NCBI GenBank assembly: GCA_013399115.1
Contig: VXAA01004380.1
Span: forward strand, 1 to 64,000
Direction: 5' to 3'
From: Anseranas semipalmata
Taxonomy: Eukaryota; Chordata; Aves; Anseriformes; Anseranatidae
Length of the DNA: 64,000 bases
The notes beneath the pieces were generated by a model. That model was not told where the DNA came from and made no database searches. It saw only the letters and a list, made by a program, of their open reading frames with translations. The position numbers and the translations under genes were made by a program. This document shows, piece after piece, positions 21,801-33,560 of the stretch (position 1 is the stretch's first letter; each line of letters starts with the position of its first letter).

Positions 21801-23874
21801 GCTTCGTCTCATCCATTTCTGCATTCAGGCAGGTTCTCAGTCCCACTGTTCCTGTTTTCGGAGAAATAAGAGGAGATTCCTAGAGGAGTTTGCTGCTAAG
21901 ATTTGCATGCGTGCGCGTATTGAGGATTTATTTATTGTACTTCGAGCCATAAACAGTTTAATGTTTTTGAATTACTGCTCAGTCTCATTTCGTTTGGTTG
22001 TGACCTTGAGCCATACGTTTCCAGGACTCTTGCTAATGGACCTTTTAAATGATGGCAATGAAATACACCAGGCCCTTTGATAAGGGGACCATTGCTACAC
22101 TGCATATTATTTTAATGTTATTCTACAAAATAACCATTATAATATCATTATTATTTTTTAACTCTGGTTTTATTTTGTCACACCAACATTACAACAATCT
22201 ACATTTAAAATATTTCCTCATTTGTGCAAAGCACATTTCTCTGCCAGGGGTAATGAAATGACCAAGCAGTGACCCTCATTTTTATGTTTCTCCTACTGTG
22301 AAGAGGAATTGAAGATGAAATGTAGAAGCTAATAGCTGTGCAGCCCCAGTGAATCTAGCAAATCTAAAGAGCCCAGCCATGGGATACATTTAAATATTAA
22401 AGCAGTTTTTATGTGCTCTAAACAATATTTGATGCAGCTCTCAGTATGCTTTAATCTGGCTAAATCGTTATTGTGTTATGTGTCCTAGCTGTAAAACTGT
22501 CTGGCTCTTTTGCGGTCAGGATACCTTTCCCCAGTGCAATTTAGATTGTACATGGATAAGCATTAAGGACCAATCTCCAAAATGGATCTTATACAGGTTC
22601 ATGCTGGATGGAGCAGTGTGCTTGTAAGCCATTCGCATTTATTTAATACTTTCTTCCTGACGTGTATCGTGTGACCATTGCTTTCAGGGTAGGGAGGGCG
22701 CTGGTTTCTTGCGGGGACAAGTGAGAGCACCTTGACACAGCTCGGTCCTGTAAGGAGAGCGGCACCTGGCAAGGCGCTTGCTCCCTTACCTTCGCCTGCC
22801 CACAGCGTGCTCTTGTGTGTTTGCACGGCTGAGATGTCTTCTTGCCAGCTTCATTTCTGAAAACCAGAACATGCCCTGGTTCAGGTGGGGTTCCTCGGTT
22901 TCCCACTCACAGCTTCTGGCGTTCTTCTGGAGGCCAGACCCTGTGCTTGCATCGTGCTTGGTGCCGGCGCTCCCGCTGTGGCAGGGAGGATGAGGCAGGG
23001 ACACCTCGGCTTGCGGCCTTTTCTTGGTTGCTGGCTTGTCTATAAACAAAGACAAATGTCTTAATTTCCTCTGTGCCTCAGTCCATTTTGGCTGGTATGT
23101 TTGCTTCTTAGAAAGCAAAATGCTTGCTGAAGGCTGGCTGCTTCAGCTGACGGGGTTTCTCCAGGTAGGGGCATCTTGAGGAGGTTGTTTGCATGCATCA
23201 GGCTGGGCACGACTGAATTTCCTGCAGGTCTGTGTCTTTTGTGGGGCTTATGCAAGGCTTACAAAGGCGCAGATGGAAGTTTTCCTGGTTTTGCAGCCTT
23301 TCTGACAGAGCTTTCTGGCGTCCACTCATGACTGAGCTCAGGTTGTTTTGTTTCCCCGAAGGGCAGGAATAATTTCTTGCCTCCTTTCTAGCTGTCTAAT
23401 TCATGAGATGTGTAAGGAACCCTTTGCTGTTGCTCTTGCTGTCACAGATGTGGTTGAAATAAGCCAGTGACCCCAAAAGTGAAATGGATGCATATAAAAC
23501 CTTATTATTCCTTATTTTTGTAGGAAACCAGGCTAAATATGGAACATATACACATTCAGCTTTTTTTTTTTTTCCTAATTCTTCTAATAAAAATCCATCA
23601 CCACCTCCCCTCCTCTCCCTCCTACCCCTGAAGGAAATTCCAACCCACCGTACAGAGTGGCTGTGGTCGTGCTAAGGGGACAGAGCACTTAGCAGCCTCT
23701 GGGAATGGCGTTTCTGATTTATCTTGAGGCCTTGGTTGAAATTACTTTAGTGATCTCCTTTTAATCCCAAGTGGGCAGTGATCCATATTATAAACCCTTC
23801 ACACATAATTTGACACAATTAGCAAATTCTGCTTCTGAGACCATCTTGTGACTGGGAGGGAGAGAGCGAGAGCT
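21801..23874. other. Non-coding; AT-rich block 22080-22480
   Basis: 22080-22480 is AT-rich and complex with homeodomain-type TAAT/ATTA words and no repeats, making it a weak regulatory candidate. 22640-23260 is GC-richer, with overlapping unrecognised frames on both strands. A 15-base T run lies near 23561-23575. No gene is supported. Confidence 0.4.
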
Positions 23875-23964
23875 GAAAATGCTACCTACAGAGAAAATGC
23901 TACCTACAGAGGAAATGTTACCCACAGAGAAAATGTTACCCACAGAGAAAATGGTACCTACAGA
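23875..23964. repeat. 18-bp minisatellite, five tandem copies
   Basis: The unit GAAAATGCTACCTACAGA is repeated exactly five times in register: 23875-23892, 23893-23910, 23911-23928, 23929-23946 and 23947-23964. Copies 1 and 2 are identical. Copies 3 and 4 carry GTT and CCC variants (copy 3 also GG at its start), and copy 5 has GGT. The unit is a multiple of three. In the frame starting at 23875 each copy reads Asn-X-Thr, a glycosylation sequon (NAT, NAT, NVT, NVT, NGT). That frame has a TGA at 23836-23838 upstream, no ATG before the repeat, and a TAA 11 codons after it, so coding is unlikely. Confidence 0.9.
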
Positions 23965-25119
23965 GAAGCCGTGGTGGCTGCCTGGGTCGGGGCAGGATAA
24001 ATGAATGGGCCATGCGGGAAGCTGATGTTGTCCAGCTTACCCTGGCCCAGACTTTATGCTTATTAAAGAAAGCCAAGTTTGTCCACTGTCAAAGCGAACA
24101 TTTCCCTGCTTATATTCCAAAAATGAAGCGGAGCGTTGCACACAGCTCCAGTGCAGGTCTCTTTTGGACACTGAGTTACCTTTGGTCTATCCTGTTTTCC
24201 TTAAACAAAGCGATTTCCCGATTCTTATAACCGACCTTCCTATTAGTAAGTCGCATGATCTTTGTCAGTATGACTCTTTTATGATCTTGCTAATGAACTT
24301 TCAGTTTTATGCTTCTTGTCTGATTAGTAATGCCAGAGATTTAACCAAGCAGAGATAATTCATTAGTCTGAGCTGCAGCTCTGAGGGCATGGTGTCACAC
24401 CCTCCCTTCCCGCTCCTTGCGCTCCGTTAGTTGCTCTGTGCTCTGACATCTCCTCCATTTCTTTTTTCTGAGGGAAAATGCAGAAGTCTTCTGCCTCCTG
24501 CATGTGTTGGTCATTCTCGACTCATTGGCAGTGAAAGTTGTAGGAACATTTTGGAAACTCTTAGACACCATTTTTTAAGCCTGTAAGAAGTTTCATGCAG
24601 ATCGGTGGAAAGAGAAAAAGCCATTCACAGACTCTGAGCTGCAGTGTAAAAAAAATAAATGACTAATTGCAGCTTGTGGATGCAACTGTGATTATTTATG
24701 CCACAATTCCTGTCCTTTTTAGATGTTGTTTTAATTTTCAGCCCTTACATTTCAGAAATTAAATATCATTTAATCTGTTACTGAGTCGGTTGTTGAAGTC
24801 AGTGTATTGCAGAGAAGAGGAGATTTGTTCATTGTTTCTGTGAGAATGACTCTACGCATGACTCAGTGTGTTGGTTTGATCTTGCGCTCCTTGCTTGCTG
24901 GTCTCAAGGGGTTTCTTCCTAGAGGTGCTTCCTGGGATTGGGAAGCAGATGCTCAGTGCTGGTGCACTGGGTTAGCGGGCCACGGCCTGGCCACACTCTT
25001 TGGCATGTTGTACCAGTTCCAGGTTAGAACCTGGTTCTGCCGGGTGGGTTGGTGAATAGGCCGCAGCCGGTGTGGTGGGGATTCACCTGGCAGAGGATCA
25101 AGCCCATGGAGACAATAGG
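23965..25119. other. Non-coding, nothing recognised
   Basis: Unique-looking sequence. The plus frames at 24012-24230 and 24056-24358 overlap in different frames and lack any motif. 24540-24800 is AT-rich. No repeats beyond short A runs. Confidence 0.5.
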
Positions 25120-25174
25120 CCTCCCTCCCTCCCTCCTTCCCTCCCTCCTTCCCTCCTTCTCTCCTTCTCTCCCT
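25120..25174. repeat. Polypyrimidine tract (CCTCCCT/CCTTCCCT)n
   Basis: About 55 uninterrupted pyrimidines built from CCCT and CCTT units, with a purine-only complementary strand. Tracts of this kind can adopt triplex (H-DNA) structures and mutate by slippage. Confidence 0.85.
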
Positions 25175-26239
25175 GGGGTGGCAGAGCGGCTTCCTGGGGC
25201 GAACTGGCTACAACAGTGAGAAGAGGTGGGGAAATAAAGGAGAGGCGACTGAGAAAGCAGTCACGTGCAGGGAGAGGTATCTTGCAGTAGTGAGGGGAAG
25301 GCCTGTAACCATCACCAGAATGGCATGGATCATACCACGCGCGTACTCATATGGATCAGATCACTTTTTCAGGCTAAAATGAAGAAAGACCTCTCTCACT
25401 CCACTCCTCTCACAAGAAGCGTGTCTGCCATGGCAGAGAGGCTGGCTTAAGCTTCTGGGAGATGTGGGAAAGAGATCGAAGCCTCTTCCTCCTGCAAAAG
25501 GAAGCAGAACTGGAGTTTGTCCCAGCCGTACCAGAAAGGCTGGAGCCAGCGCAAGTGGGACCCTGCAGGGAGCCAGCGCAGATATGGGGGAGCACGGGAG
25601 TCCTCTGTGTCAGAGTCAGCGACAGCCAGGTGAGGTTTTACTGTTACAGTGCCTTTCTCTGGGACTTTTTACCAGCTTGTGCCCAATCTCATAATCACTG
25701 CAAGTTGGGTAGATTCATTAGATTCACTCAAATAGTACCACATTGTGCCAGTGATGATTTTAAAGTTATTTCCTCATAAACAGTGGGTGCAAATCTGTAT
25801 TCCTTGTGTCCTCACAGCTACCACTGTTAGTCTGTCAGTGACATGGTCAATGCAGCAAGTGGAGAGACTTGGGGGACTCTGTGCAGAATCCCCTGTGCTT
25901 ATTAGCCCCACAAAAGTCATACATTTTGCAGAATGGACACTGTAGTAATTGTCTTTTGCTGTGGGTTTTCCTCCCCATGTATAGCATGCAGGTGTTAACA
26001 GGACATGCCAGACAGAACATGTCAGGATCTCTTTGTGATTATTTCCCCGCTGGCTAACATGTGCCCTTCTCACTTCGACTGCTGTTGCTACAGAGGGTAG
26101 GCAAGATCTAATTAAAGACAAGGAGGGATGGATCTGCATATGTTGCATGTGTTTGGGGACTGGCTGGCTCGGAGGAGTAATAATTGGCTACAGGGCCTTT
26201 CACCTCTGTGGCATGGCTTTGAATGCAGATCAGCTTAGA
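25175..26239. other. Non-coding, nothing recognised
   Basis: The minus frame at 25774-26148 (124 codons) and the plus frame at 25462-25779 were read and rejected as composition-like. No repeat, CpG cluster or strong palindrome was noticed. Confidence 0.45.
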
Positions 26240-26400
26240 CGGTGACTTTTAATGTCATTACCATGTGACAGCTGTTTTCCGTGTGAAATTAGCTGGTAGT
26301 CTCAATGCTTTTTCTACAGGAAACCAATATCAATAATTACCACATCAAACGGTGCTATTAGCACCCTTTAAAAATATATATAATTTAAAGTTTAATGAAT
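26240..26400. promoter_or_regulatory. Candidate enhancer block with MEIS/homeodomain words
   Basis: TGACAGCTG (26266-26274) fuses a MEIS/TGIF-type TGACAG to a CAGCTG E-box. ATCAATAATTACC (26329-26341) is a PBX/HOX-like AT-rich word, ACATCAAACGG (from 26342) resembles a TCF/LEF half site, and GTCATTACC lies upstream (26255-26262). The block ends in two adjacent palindromes (26351-26390). No repeat or reading frame explains it. Confidence 0.35.
26351..26390. repeat. Two back-to-back inverted repeats
   Basis: GGTGCTATTAGCACC (26351-26365) is a perfect 7+1+7 palindrome. It is followed immediately by CTTTAAA (26366-26372), an 11-base all-A/T spacer and the complement TTTAAAG (26384-26390). Together they could form two cruciforms or hairpins side by side. 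Confidence 0.75.
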
Positions 26401-28008
26401 ATGCTTCAAGTATACATATTGACATGTGTTGTAACAACACTGAAATCAATATAACTCCACTTAGCTCCATGGTCAAGACTATGTATAGAAATACATGCTG
26501 GAAGTAAGTACCTGGTGTACAGTAAGATATGGTAGTAGCATTAACTGCAGGGCTCTAACTTAGCTCACTGAAACTTGTTTTGGGGTCCCATTCATTGTAC
26601 AGGGCATGTGAGCCTGTGACACACTTGAAGTTACTGTGTGACTATCCCCTAAACATGTAAAAACCACAGTGAAGAAGAAGCACCAACAGAAGAGGTCAAG
26701 GTAGTTCAGGGAAAAGTCCTTCTTGATAAATGACTCCCATTTCCATGGTCAGAGCTGTAAGGAGAGATATCTCTTATTAGACCTGCTGATAGAGCTGAAT
26801 GAAACAGATAAGCTTTTGGGCACATGGACTCTTTTCTCTCTCTCTTTTTTTTTTTTTTCCCTGTCAGCTCTAGATTAAGTCAGCAGCCCAGCTCTTATTA
26901 AAAGCTTTTGCACTTTGCCAGCTGTAACTGCTTTGTCTCAAGAGGTATGGTACCTGTCCTCCTGACATACACCATCCATGCTGGTGGCTGTGGTCTGAAC
27001 TGCAGACCTTTGCAGAAGGAAGTTTTGCCACTTGCTATATGGGGAAAAAACAGCCCCATGAGAGACACCAGGGAAAAGAGCTGTGGCTGAAGGTTGACCT
27101 CAAATTCTTCACTTGAATCTTCTGATGCCTTGCAGAGGTCTGTTCTCCATCACAGCTCTAACAGCAGCAATAGTACAGATGTGAACTGTTGCCTTATTCC
27201 CCCACCTGGGTGGGAAGCTAAAGAAGAGGCTGGGAATTTTTACTGTGTGTGTGAGTGCTGGAGAGCAATGGCCACCAAACCTAAAACCTTTTGTGGAAAC
27301 ATGTTTTTTAAAAAAGAGCTGTTTGCTGCATGTCCCTCCAGGACCAGGGAGACAAACAGCTCCAACAGAAGAGCCCATGCTGTTGCTGGTCACTGGCAGG
27401 CTGTGAAACCTCAGTCTGTGTTCCTGCTCTTCATATCATATATTTCTGCAAGTACAACTTCAGCAGAGGAGGCTTGCTGAGAAAGACGCTGCCTCACCTC
27501 ACTCTGAGGGATGGAAAGAAATACCTGACATCTTGACATTTTCCATAGCGTGGAATTCTTTTCTCCCAGCAAGGCCTTTTCAAGGTGATGAAGGGAAATG
27601 TTCTTGGCATGACTGTTCCTTGCTTACGGTCTCTGTAGATTTTTTTGCTTGGTTGATTCTGTAGATTTGCATGCAATGCCTTCCTCCTCAAAAATCTTCT
27701 AATACCTACATACTCATACACTATTATGGTAACTTGCTCTCCTCATGGCAAAAATGATCTAAAACCCCTATAATTCTGCAGTCCCCCATAATACATGAAG
27801 CTCCTGCTACTAGGTAATGAAACCAGTATTCACTAACAAATCAAACATGTGAGACTGTGACTTTTATAAACAGATAGGATGTTATCTGTTAGGGAAGAGC
27901 ATAATTTACATGAAGTGAAGGATGTTCCTGAGATCCTGGGGAGACACAGTAACATGGATTATCTTTCATTGCAATGACAAGAAGAGTGGTTTCTCAGGCC
28001 CAACTTCT
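26401..28008. other. Non-coding, pyrimidine tract at 26835-26860
   Basis: A CT/T tract lies at about 26831-26860. It precedes a CAG at 26867-26869, so it resembles a strong splice acceptor, but the sequence after it is quickly closed by TAG and no exon can be defended. The plus frame 27094-27480 (128 codons) overlaps a 94-codon minus frame; neither is recognised. Confidence 0.45.
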
Positions 28009-28155
28009 TGGGGGTCTCCATAGAGTGTTTTTAAAATAGGTTAGAGAAGTATCTGTCAGGAGTGATATAGCCAGAGTTCATGTTCTTCACCCACTTTCTG
28101 GGTGGGAAGAAGACCTCCTGAAGACTGCTCCAGACCTGTCTTCTATGATTCTGTG
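28009..28155 (+). mobile_element. CR1-type LINE 3' end
   Basis: TGGGGGTCTCCATAGAG, TTTTTAAAATAGGTTAGAGA, AGTATCTGTCAGGAGTGATA, then AAGACCTCCTGAAGAC and TTCTATGATTCTGTGG reproduce the order of a CR1 3' end. In the family this is GGTCTCCATCCCTGGAG, TTTTAAGAACAGGTTAGACA, ACACCTGTCAGGGATG, GATGACCTCTxGAGGTC and CTATGATTCTATG. The TATGATTCT tail gives plus orientation. It is the only stub here with the terminal octamer-like tail clearly kept. Confidence 0.7.
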
Positions 28156-31100
28156 GTAGGTTCATGCCTGGGCAAGCACAGGAACCAATCTCAGCCAAAG
28201 GAGGTGGAAAAGTTGCCTAACATGAGATTACACAGCAAGGATAACTCATTGGCTAATTTGTGGCTGTGGACCTGCTAGCAGAAGACCGCAGAGCAGACTG
28301 CAGACAGCTTCTTACTGAGCAACACCACCGCTAAGGGACCTTATTGCTAAGGGACTTTCTTCTGCCACTCCGCAGTGCTGGCTCCTGGAGTCCCTTCTGC
28401 ACTGTGACTCAACCTGCGTGCCAGGAGGTGAAAGCTTCTGCAACACGAGTGGCAATGCTTTTGTGTTGGGACTCCTTGGTTAGCCCCCCGTGCTGCCCAC
28501 TGCTGCGCCCCCTGTACTGCCATGCATTTCAGCCTTTTATCCCTCATCTGCCTGGCTGGCAGGGGCCCCAAAACAGGCACGGAGGAGACGTAGTAGGTTG
28601 AGAAATACTGAGCTGTAGTATTGACCCGGGCTTCAAAATGTCTGGTTTTAGAGGTGAGTACCTGATATGGGGCTCTTGAATAGAGGGTTGGTGGTCATTT
28701 AGCAATCAGGAATGGAAACTGTCTTGTGTATGGGGAAATTTTGTGACAGGAGTGGGAAGAAGAAACCCAGGGACATGTGTTACTTGCACAGATCCACTGT
28801 GTCTGGGTAGGACTGTGGTCTTTTCATTACTGCAGGGTGAAAGAAGCAGCCCGTCCTACTCCAGATGTGTTTTATACCTTCATCACAAACTTCTTTCTGC
28901 GTGAAAAGCAATTCCCTCACAAATGGCCCTTCATTAGCCGTGGGGTCATGTCAGAAACAATCATCAGGGTACTGCTGATGTGGCCAACGCATCTTGTGAA
29001 CTCTTTGACCCTAGCAGTCAGCGGGATTTCTTTATGGGAAGCACTAATATGAAAACCATTAGCATTAATGAAAGAGCTCTCGACCTGCTCGGTGTTAGGG
29101 GTCAGCAGAAGTTTACAGACACCTTTGCCTACCATTCCTATCACGTCTGGCAGCTTGAGTCTCATCTTGTTTTTCCTAGGCTCTGATTAATAATATAATT
29201 CTCAAGTTCTGCTACAGTCTTTCAGTATAGCAGGAATCCAGCAAATCTGGAAGCCGCCCTAACTGCACGCCGTCACCCACGTTGGGGTTGGTCAGGCTGC
29301 TCACATTCACTTGTCTGTGGTACTGCATTAGCTCAGTACTCTGCTGGAAGACAGGAATGGGTTTACTGCAGTTACCATTGAAAGACTTTTTTTTGAGAAA
29401 CCTTACCCTCATGCTTCTGCTGACCAGGCTGGGAATCTGCTCAGTGAATGCAACAGTAGTTTTCCAACATCCTTCGATCCAATACTTTCTTCCCAGAGGA
29501 TGCAGTGATACATGCTGAAGGTCCTGAACAGTCCTTGGCTGTTACAAAGAATATTTGAGAGGATGACAACAGATGATAGAAGCAGAGGCTCTTGTGAAGG
29601 ATAGAAGTCTTTTTTTTTATGAATGCCCTTTTCTTTAAAAATTCGAAATCACTTTTAAAGAATAGGAATATAAATTATAATTACTCAAAAATCTAGTTTG
29701 CACTTGGATTGAAGGCCAATTGAGTGTTGCATAAAGGTAGACAGTACAGCCTACTGAACCACGTATAGAGTAGCAGTGTAGAGTAGGAGCGGAGCTGCAG
29801 GATGTTTTACTGCAGAGCCCCAGAAGCGTTCAGGTGCCCCCTGAGCTCCACAGCCACCGCTCTTCCCTGGGCTCCCGGGGAGCTGAAGGCGAGTCTCAGC
29901 GACCGCAGCCCCAGGGCTGGGAGCTGAAGGCTTGGTGGCATCAGGAATCTCTCGGCTCACTGAGCAGGGGTGAGGACTAGAAACCTTTCTAAATGAATGC
30001 CAAACCATTTTCACCTGCAGGGTGAGCCACCTGTGTCTATAAAGAGGTGGGTAAGTGTAGGTTGGAGGCTTGCATATGTTTGGGACTCGTGGTTCTGGTC
30101 TTTGCAGCAGCAACTGGCGTATTATGTTTGATTCCTGCCACTTGCCTTATGCCAACTACAGCACCGATTTACAGCCTTGCTAAGCAGCTGGGAGTGGAAA
30201 AGCTATCTATAAGTGTTTTGTCAGCCTTACAAAAGTGGTGGGATGTGCTTAGGTAGGAACAATGACTGTGGCAGTCTCAATAGTATCGTTTTGTTTCCAG
30301 TCTGGAGCGCTCCCCTAGCTGTCTGGCATCTCACGGAGCTGGTTACATTTCAGAGAAGAAATATGTGGATGCTTGCCTGAGCTATGGGGCTAAAAGTTCA
30401 CCAAAAATCAAATGGCATTTGAGCTGTCTGACTCTTTGTAGGAGATGTTTACTTACCCCAGGAAGGTGATTGTATCAGCTAGCTTGAATTTTAAGTGTTC
30501 TTACTGGCATGCTTTACTTTGATGGGAACAATTTACTTAACATGATCTCTCGGTTAATTTTTCTTGCCCAATTGAAATTTTCGTTCACTGTGATGGGGTA
30601 GCCAAACCCCAGCTCTGTTGAAGACATGGGGCAAGAAAGAGAGATGGTGATTCCTGCTCAGAGGTCAGACCTGCGGTGAGGCTGACAGCGACTGGAGCGC
30701 AGACTCTTCTGTCTGAAGAGTTGGGACTGGCACAGGCACCGTCATCTCAAAGTCCACATCTGCGTTCAGCCTCCAGGAGCTGCAGCTCTTCCAGGATCAC
30801 TTAGAGCAGGCCAGGAAGGTAGAACAAGTGAGGGTTGAAAGTGGGAGTGCTGAAGTGTCAGGGACTTCAGCGCTTTGATCCTTATTATCCAGAGCGTCAT
30901 CAGATCTCACCTTAGAGAAAGAGAGGAGGCCGCCTGGAGAGAGGTGTGGAATATTTCATACCCTGGTTTGGGTAAACATTAGCTTCTGTGGGAGTAGCTT
31001 TATTTCTGGATTTGTTATGCTTGGTTTGTCTTGCTGGTTTTAAATATTTGTACAAGTGACTAGAGCTATGCAAACTGTGCCTGAAGGAAATGTGAAACAG

Positions 31101-31740
31101 AGGACAAGATTGAACTGGAGGTACCAAAATTTGTCAGTGTCCTAACTAAAAATATTATGATGGAAAGTGAAGAAATGTGGGAGAAGCACCAGGAAGAAAT
31201 TACTTTCCTCCAACCTGGGGAAGCGAATGTCCAGGGAATGTATTAGTCTGACAGAGAAGCTAGAGGTGAAAGCCTGTGTTTAAACAGGTTTATAATTTAC
31301 AATGTCTTTAAAAGCACTCGTGTATTTGTGTTTAGACAAACCAGTAGGTAAGGAGAATGCTTGCGAAGATACTGCTCAGACATGTTGGCTTCTGCTGCTG
31401 TTCTTACTGTTGATAGTTACCCTGTTTTTTTTGGTAGAGCTTTATAAAATGTATGGTAGCATTTTACCAGCTGTGCAGATCTGGTCAATATAGCCTCTGT
31501 CCCATAACCCAGCCTGGAGTGCTGTTACAAATGCTCATTGCCATTCACATGAGGCAGTGCAGTTTAAAACCACCCCTACAGCAGACAAGTTTGGGCAATT
31601 GTGCGGGGTTTAGGAGTGCCTAAGCCAGGGACACGCTGCCTTGCCAAACGCGGCTCCCTCTCTTACAGATCAGATCGCAGGATTACATTTGCAAGTGTCA
31701 TAACTCTGGGTGAAAACAAGTAGGTGCCTTTTAAATGAAC
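28156..31740. other. Non-coding, includes three small hairpins near 30.8 kb
   Basis: No gene is supported. Frames at 28344-28601 (plus), 28917-29165 (minus) and 29751-30113 (minus, 120 codons) were read and not recognised. 29590-29720 is AT-rich. 30967-31022 may hold another weak palindromic-repeat fragment (CTTCTGTGGGAGTAGCTTTA) but is too diverged to call. Confidence 0.45.
30703..30873. repeat. Cluster of three perfect inverted repeats
   Basis: ACTCTTC/GAAGAGT (30703-30709 and 30715-30721, 5-base loop), the 12-bp palindrome GAGCTGCAGCTC (30777-30788), and GCTGAAGT/ACTTCAGC (30849-30856 and 30864-30871, 7-base loop, extendable by a wobble and a GC pair) all fall within 171 bases. Each is short; the clustering is what is notable. 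Confidence 0.55.
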
Positions 31741-31780
31741 TGATTCTCTCCTCTCAGCTGCTGCCATTGAAGTCAATGCT
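31741..31780. repeat. Palindromic MITE-like relic, short fragment
   Basis: TGATTCTCTCCTCTCAGCTG then CTGCCATTGAAGTCAATGC keeps two hallmarks of the self-complementary amniote repeat: the GATTCTCxCTCAG arm and the perfectly palindromic CATTGAAGTCAATG core. It is only 40 bases long. Confidence 0.4.
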
Positions 31781-33229
31781 TATTAAGAAAAATATAGTAT
31801 TGCCAAATGGAAAACCCTGAAAAGCAGAGGTCTCTCAGTACGCAGGGAATAGCAGTGGTGGGGAATAGCTGCTTAGAGTGCAGGAACACCGGGGTCTGCC
31901 TGTGCTAAAGAAATGTTTTATTCCTGCTGCTGCTGCCTTAACTGCTGCTTAAAAACAACTCAGCTGACAGTATTAATGGCATAAACCCATTAGGGTGAGA
32001 GAGAAATGAGGGAATAGGTTTCCTCTAATGGCATTGTTCTGTAGACCAGCACGTGAAAATCATTTTTAGCTCCAGTTTTCTGAATGGGGAGGGGTGGAGA
32101 GACCACTCGCTTTGGTGTGATGTTAATAAGATCTGGCCGCTGAACTTCATGCTCTGGAGGAGAGAGGGGTGGTAGCTGAGTGTCTGGGATTTTTCAGTGT
32201 TCATGACTAGGCTTGGACAACCCAGGACTTTCCACTATGCAATGGAGAGCTGCTTCTGTCTTCTTCCTCCGTGCCTGTCACTCACTAGGAACATAGCCAA
32301 TGCCACTTCTTAAAATTTTCTTTCAAACATAAGAGGGAGGATAGCGGTCAGCCAGGCACTGTTTTGGGGCACTGCAGAAATGAAACTCTCCCTGCCTCAT
32401 TTCCAGTCCCTTGGGCCATCAGTTCTACTATCTAGAACTCTACTTTGTATTACTCATGGTTTTGGTTGGTTGGTTGCCTCCGGACTGTTCATTGATCACT
32501 TTGATGACGAGTGAGCTGAAATCTCATTCAGAAATTGGAAACATTTCCTGTTGTTGCATGAATGCTTAGAGGAAATAAAGTTAAAATATTGTGCAGAGTG
32601 AGGGAAAGGCTTACCCGCCTGCCATCCCCTTACCGCAGCACGTGGCTCGTTCAGTTCCAAGAGGAACCTCGATTCGTGTCCCAAACTCCCCAAAGTGTTC
32701 ACATGTAAACTGCTGCAGACACTTCTGTGAGCTGGCAAAATCAAAGCCTGCTGAAACTTGCTGCGTATAAAGGCAAGATATTTTCCATCTCTGCTCTTGT
32801 AGAGCACAATGTCTCCTGCAGCCTCCCTGTCTCGGTTGGTGAGCTGGGCTTTATTCGCTAGCATACATGCAAATACTCCTAGGAGAACATGCAGGTTTCG
32901 GAAGACAGCACCTGACAGAAAGGGCTGTGTCTTTTGCTTCTCTCTTCCAAATGAATTTGTGAGCATGAGGACAAGATGCCTTCGGGAGGTTTAAAAATAG
33001 TTCTCATAGCTGGAATTTTTTTGCCATATTTCTGCATAACCTTATCCACTCTTACTCCCCTGTTAGAAAGTGCAACTGGAGAAAAATAACAGAAGCAGCA
33101 AGTGTTATCTGAGAACTGCTTAACGTGATAGCATTGCTATCTAACAGGATTTGAAAACGGTATCCTGGAAAATCTTAATTTTTAAAGCTTCATGTTCTGG
33201 CAAACGGTTTGCTAGAGATTAGCACTGTA
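31781..33229. other. Non-coding; minus frame rejected
   Basis: The minus frame 32496-32966 (156 codons) begins at a true ATG but in a weak context (C at -3) and matches nothing I know. A (TTGG)n run lies at about 32462-32476. The rest is unremarkable. Confidence 0.45.
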
Positions 33230-33560
33230 GTTACGATTAGAGTACAATCTGCATTATTCTCCGATTTTCCCTTTCATATAGCACATTATGCTAATCGCAC
33301 CGGATTCCATTTTTCAATAAAAGGTCAACAGTGCACTGTTTGTGCAGAATGTGCAATTTAAACTTCATGTCTGTCATTAGAGATAATCTCGGTTTGCTGT
33401 ATCAAGCGAGGTTGTCATAGAAACTAGACCTGAGATCTCTGTTTACAGCCTTTGGAGAATAAACACTTTGCATTTATTTCACTGAAAAATAGGCGAACAA
33501 TTAAATAAGGTTTGAAAACAAAACCATAATGGCCCAGAGAGAGATGTCATTCATCAAAAA
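33230..33560. promoter_or_regulatory. Candidate conserved non-coding/enhancer block
   Basis: Repeat-free AT-rich sequence with several distinct transcription-factor-like words: ATGCTAAT (33288-33295, POU octamer-like), GTTGTCATAGAAAC (33411-33424, RFX X-box-like with two deviations) and TGTTTAC (33440-33446, forkhead). CATAATGGCCC lies near 33524. The following bases to about 33620 have the same character. The density of non-repetitive motifs and lack of frames suggest a developmental enhancer. Confidence 0.35.

Noticed and set aside
23839..24000. Glycoprotein-like repeat peptide (Asn-X-Thr repeats)
   Set aside because: No ATG, an upstream TGA and a nearby downstream TAA; best explained as a minisatellite.
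26831..26870. Polypyrimidine tract followed by CAG resembling a splice acceptor
   Set aside because: The downstream sequence is soon closed by stops and no matching donor or family-like peptide was found.
32496..32966. 156-codon minus-strand frame with ATG and a protein-like middle
   Set aside because: Weak start context, no recognisable domain, and a length within chance for 64 kb of both strands.
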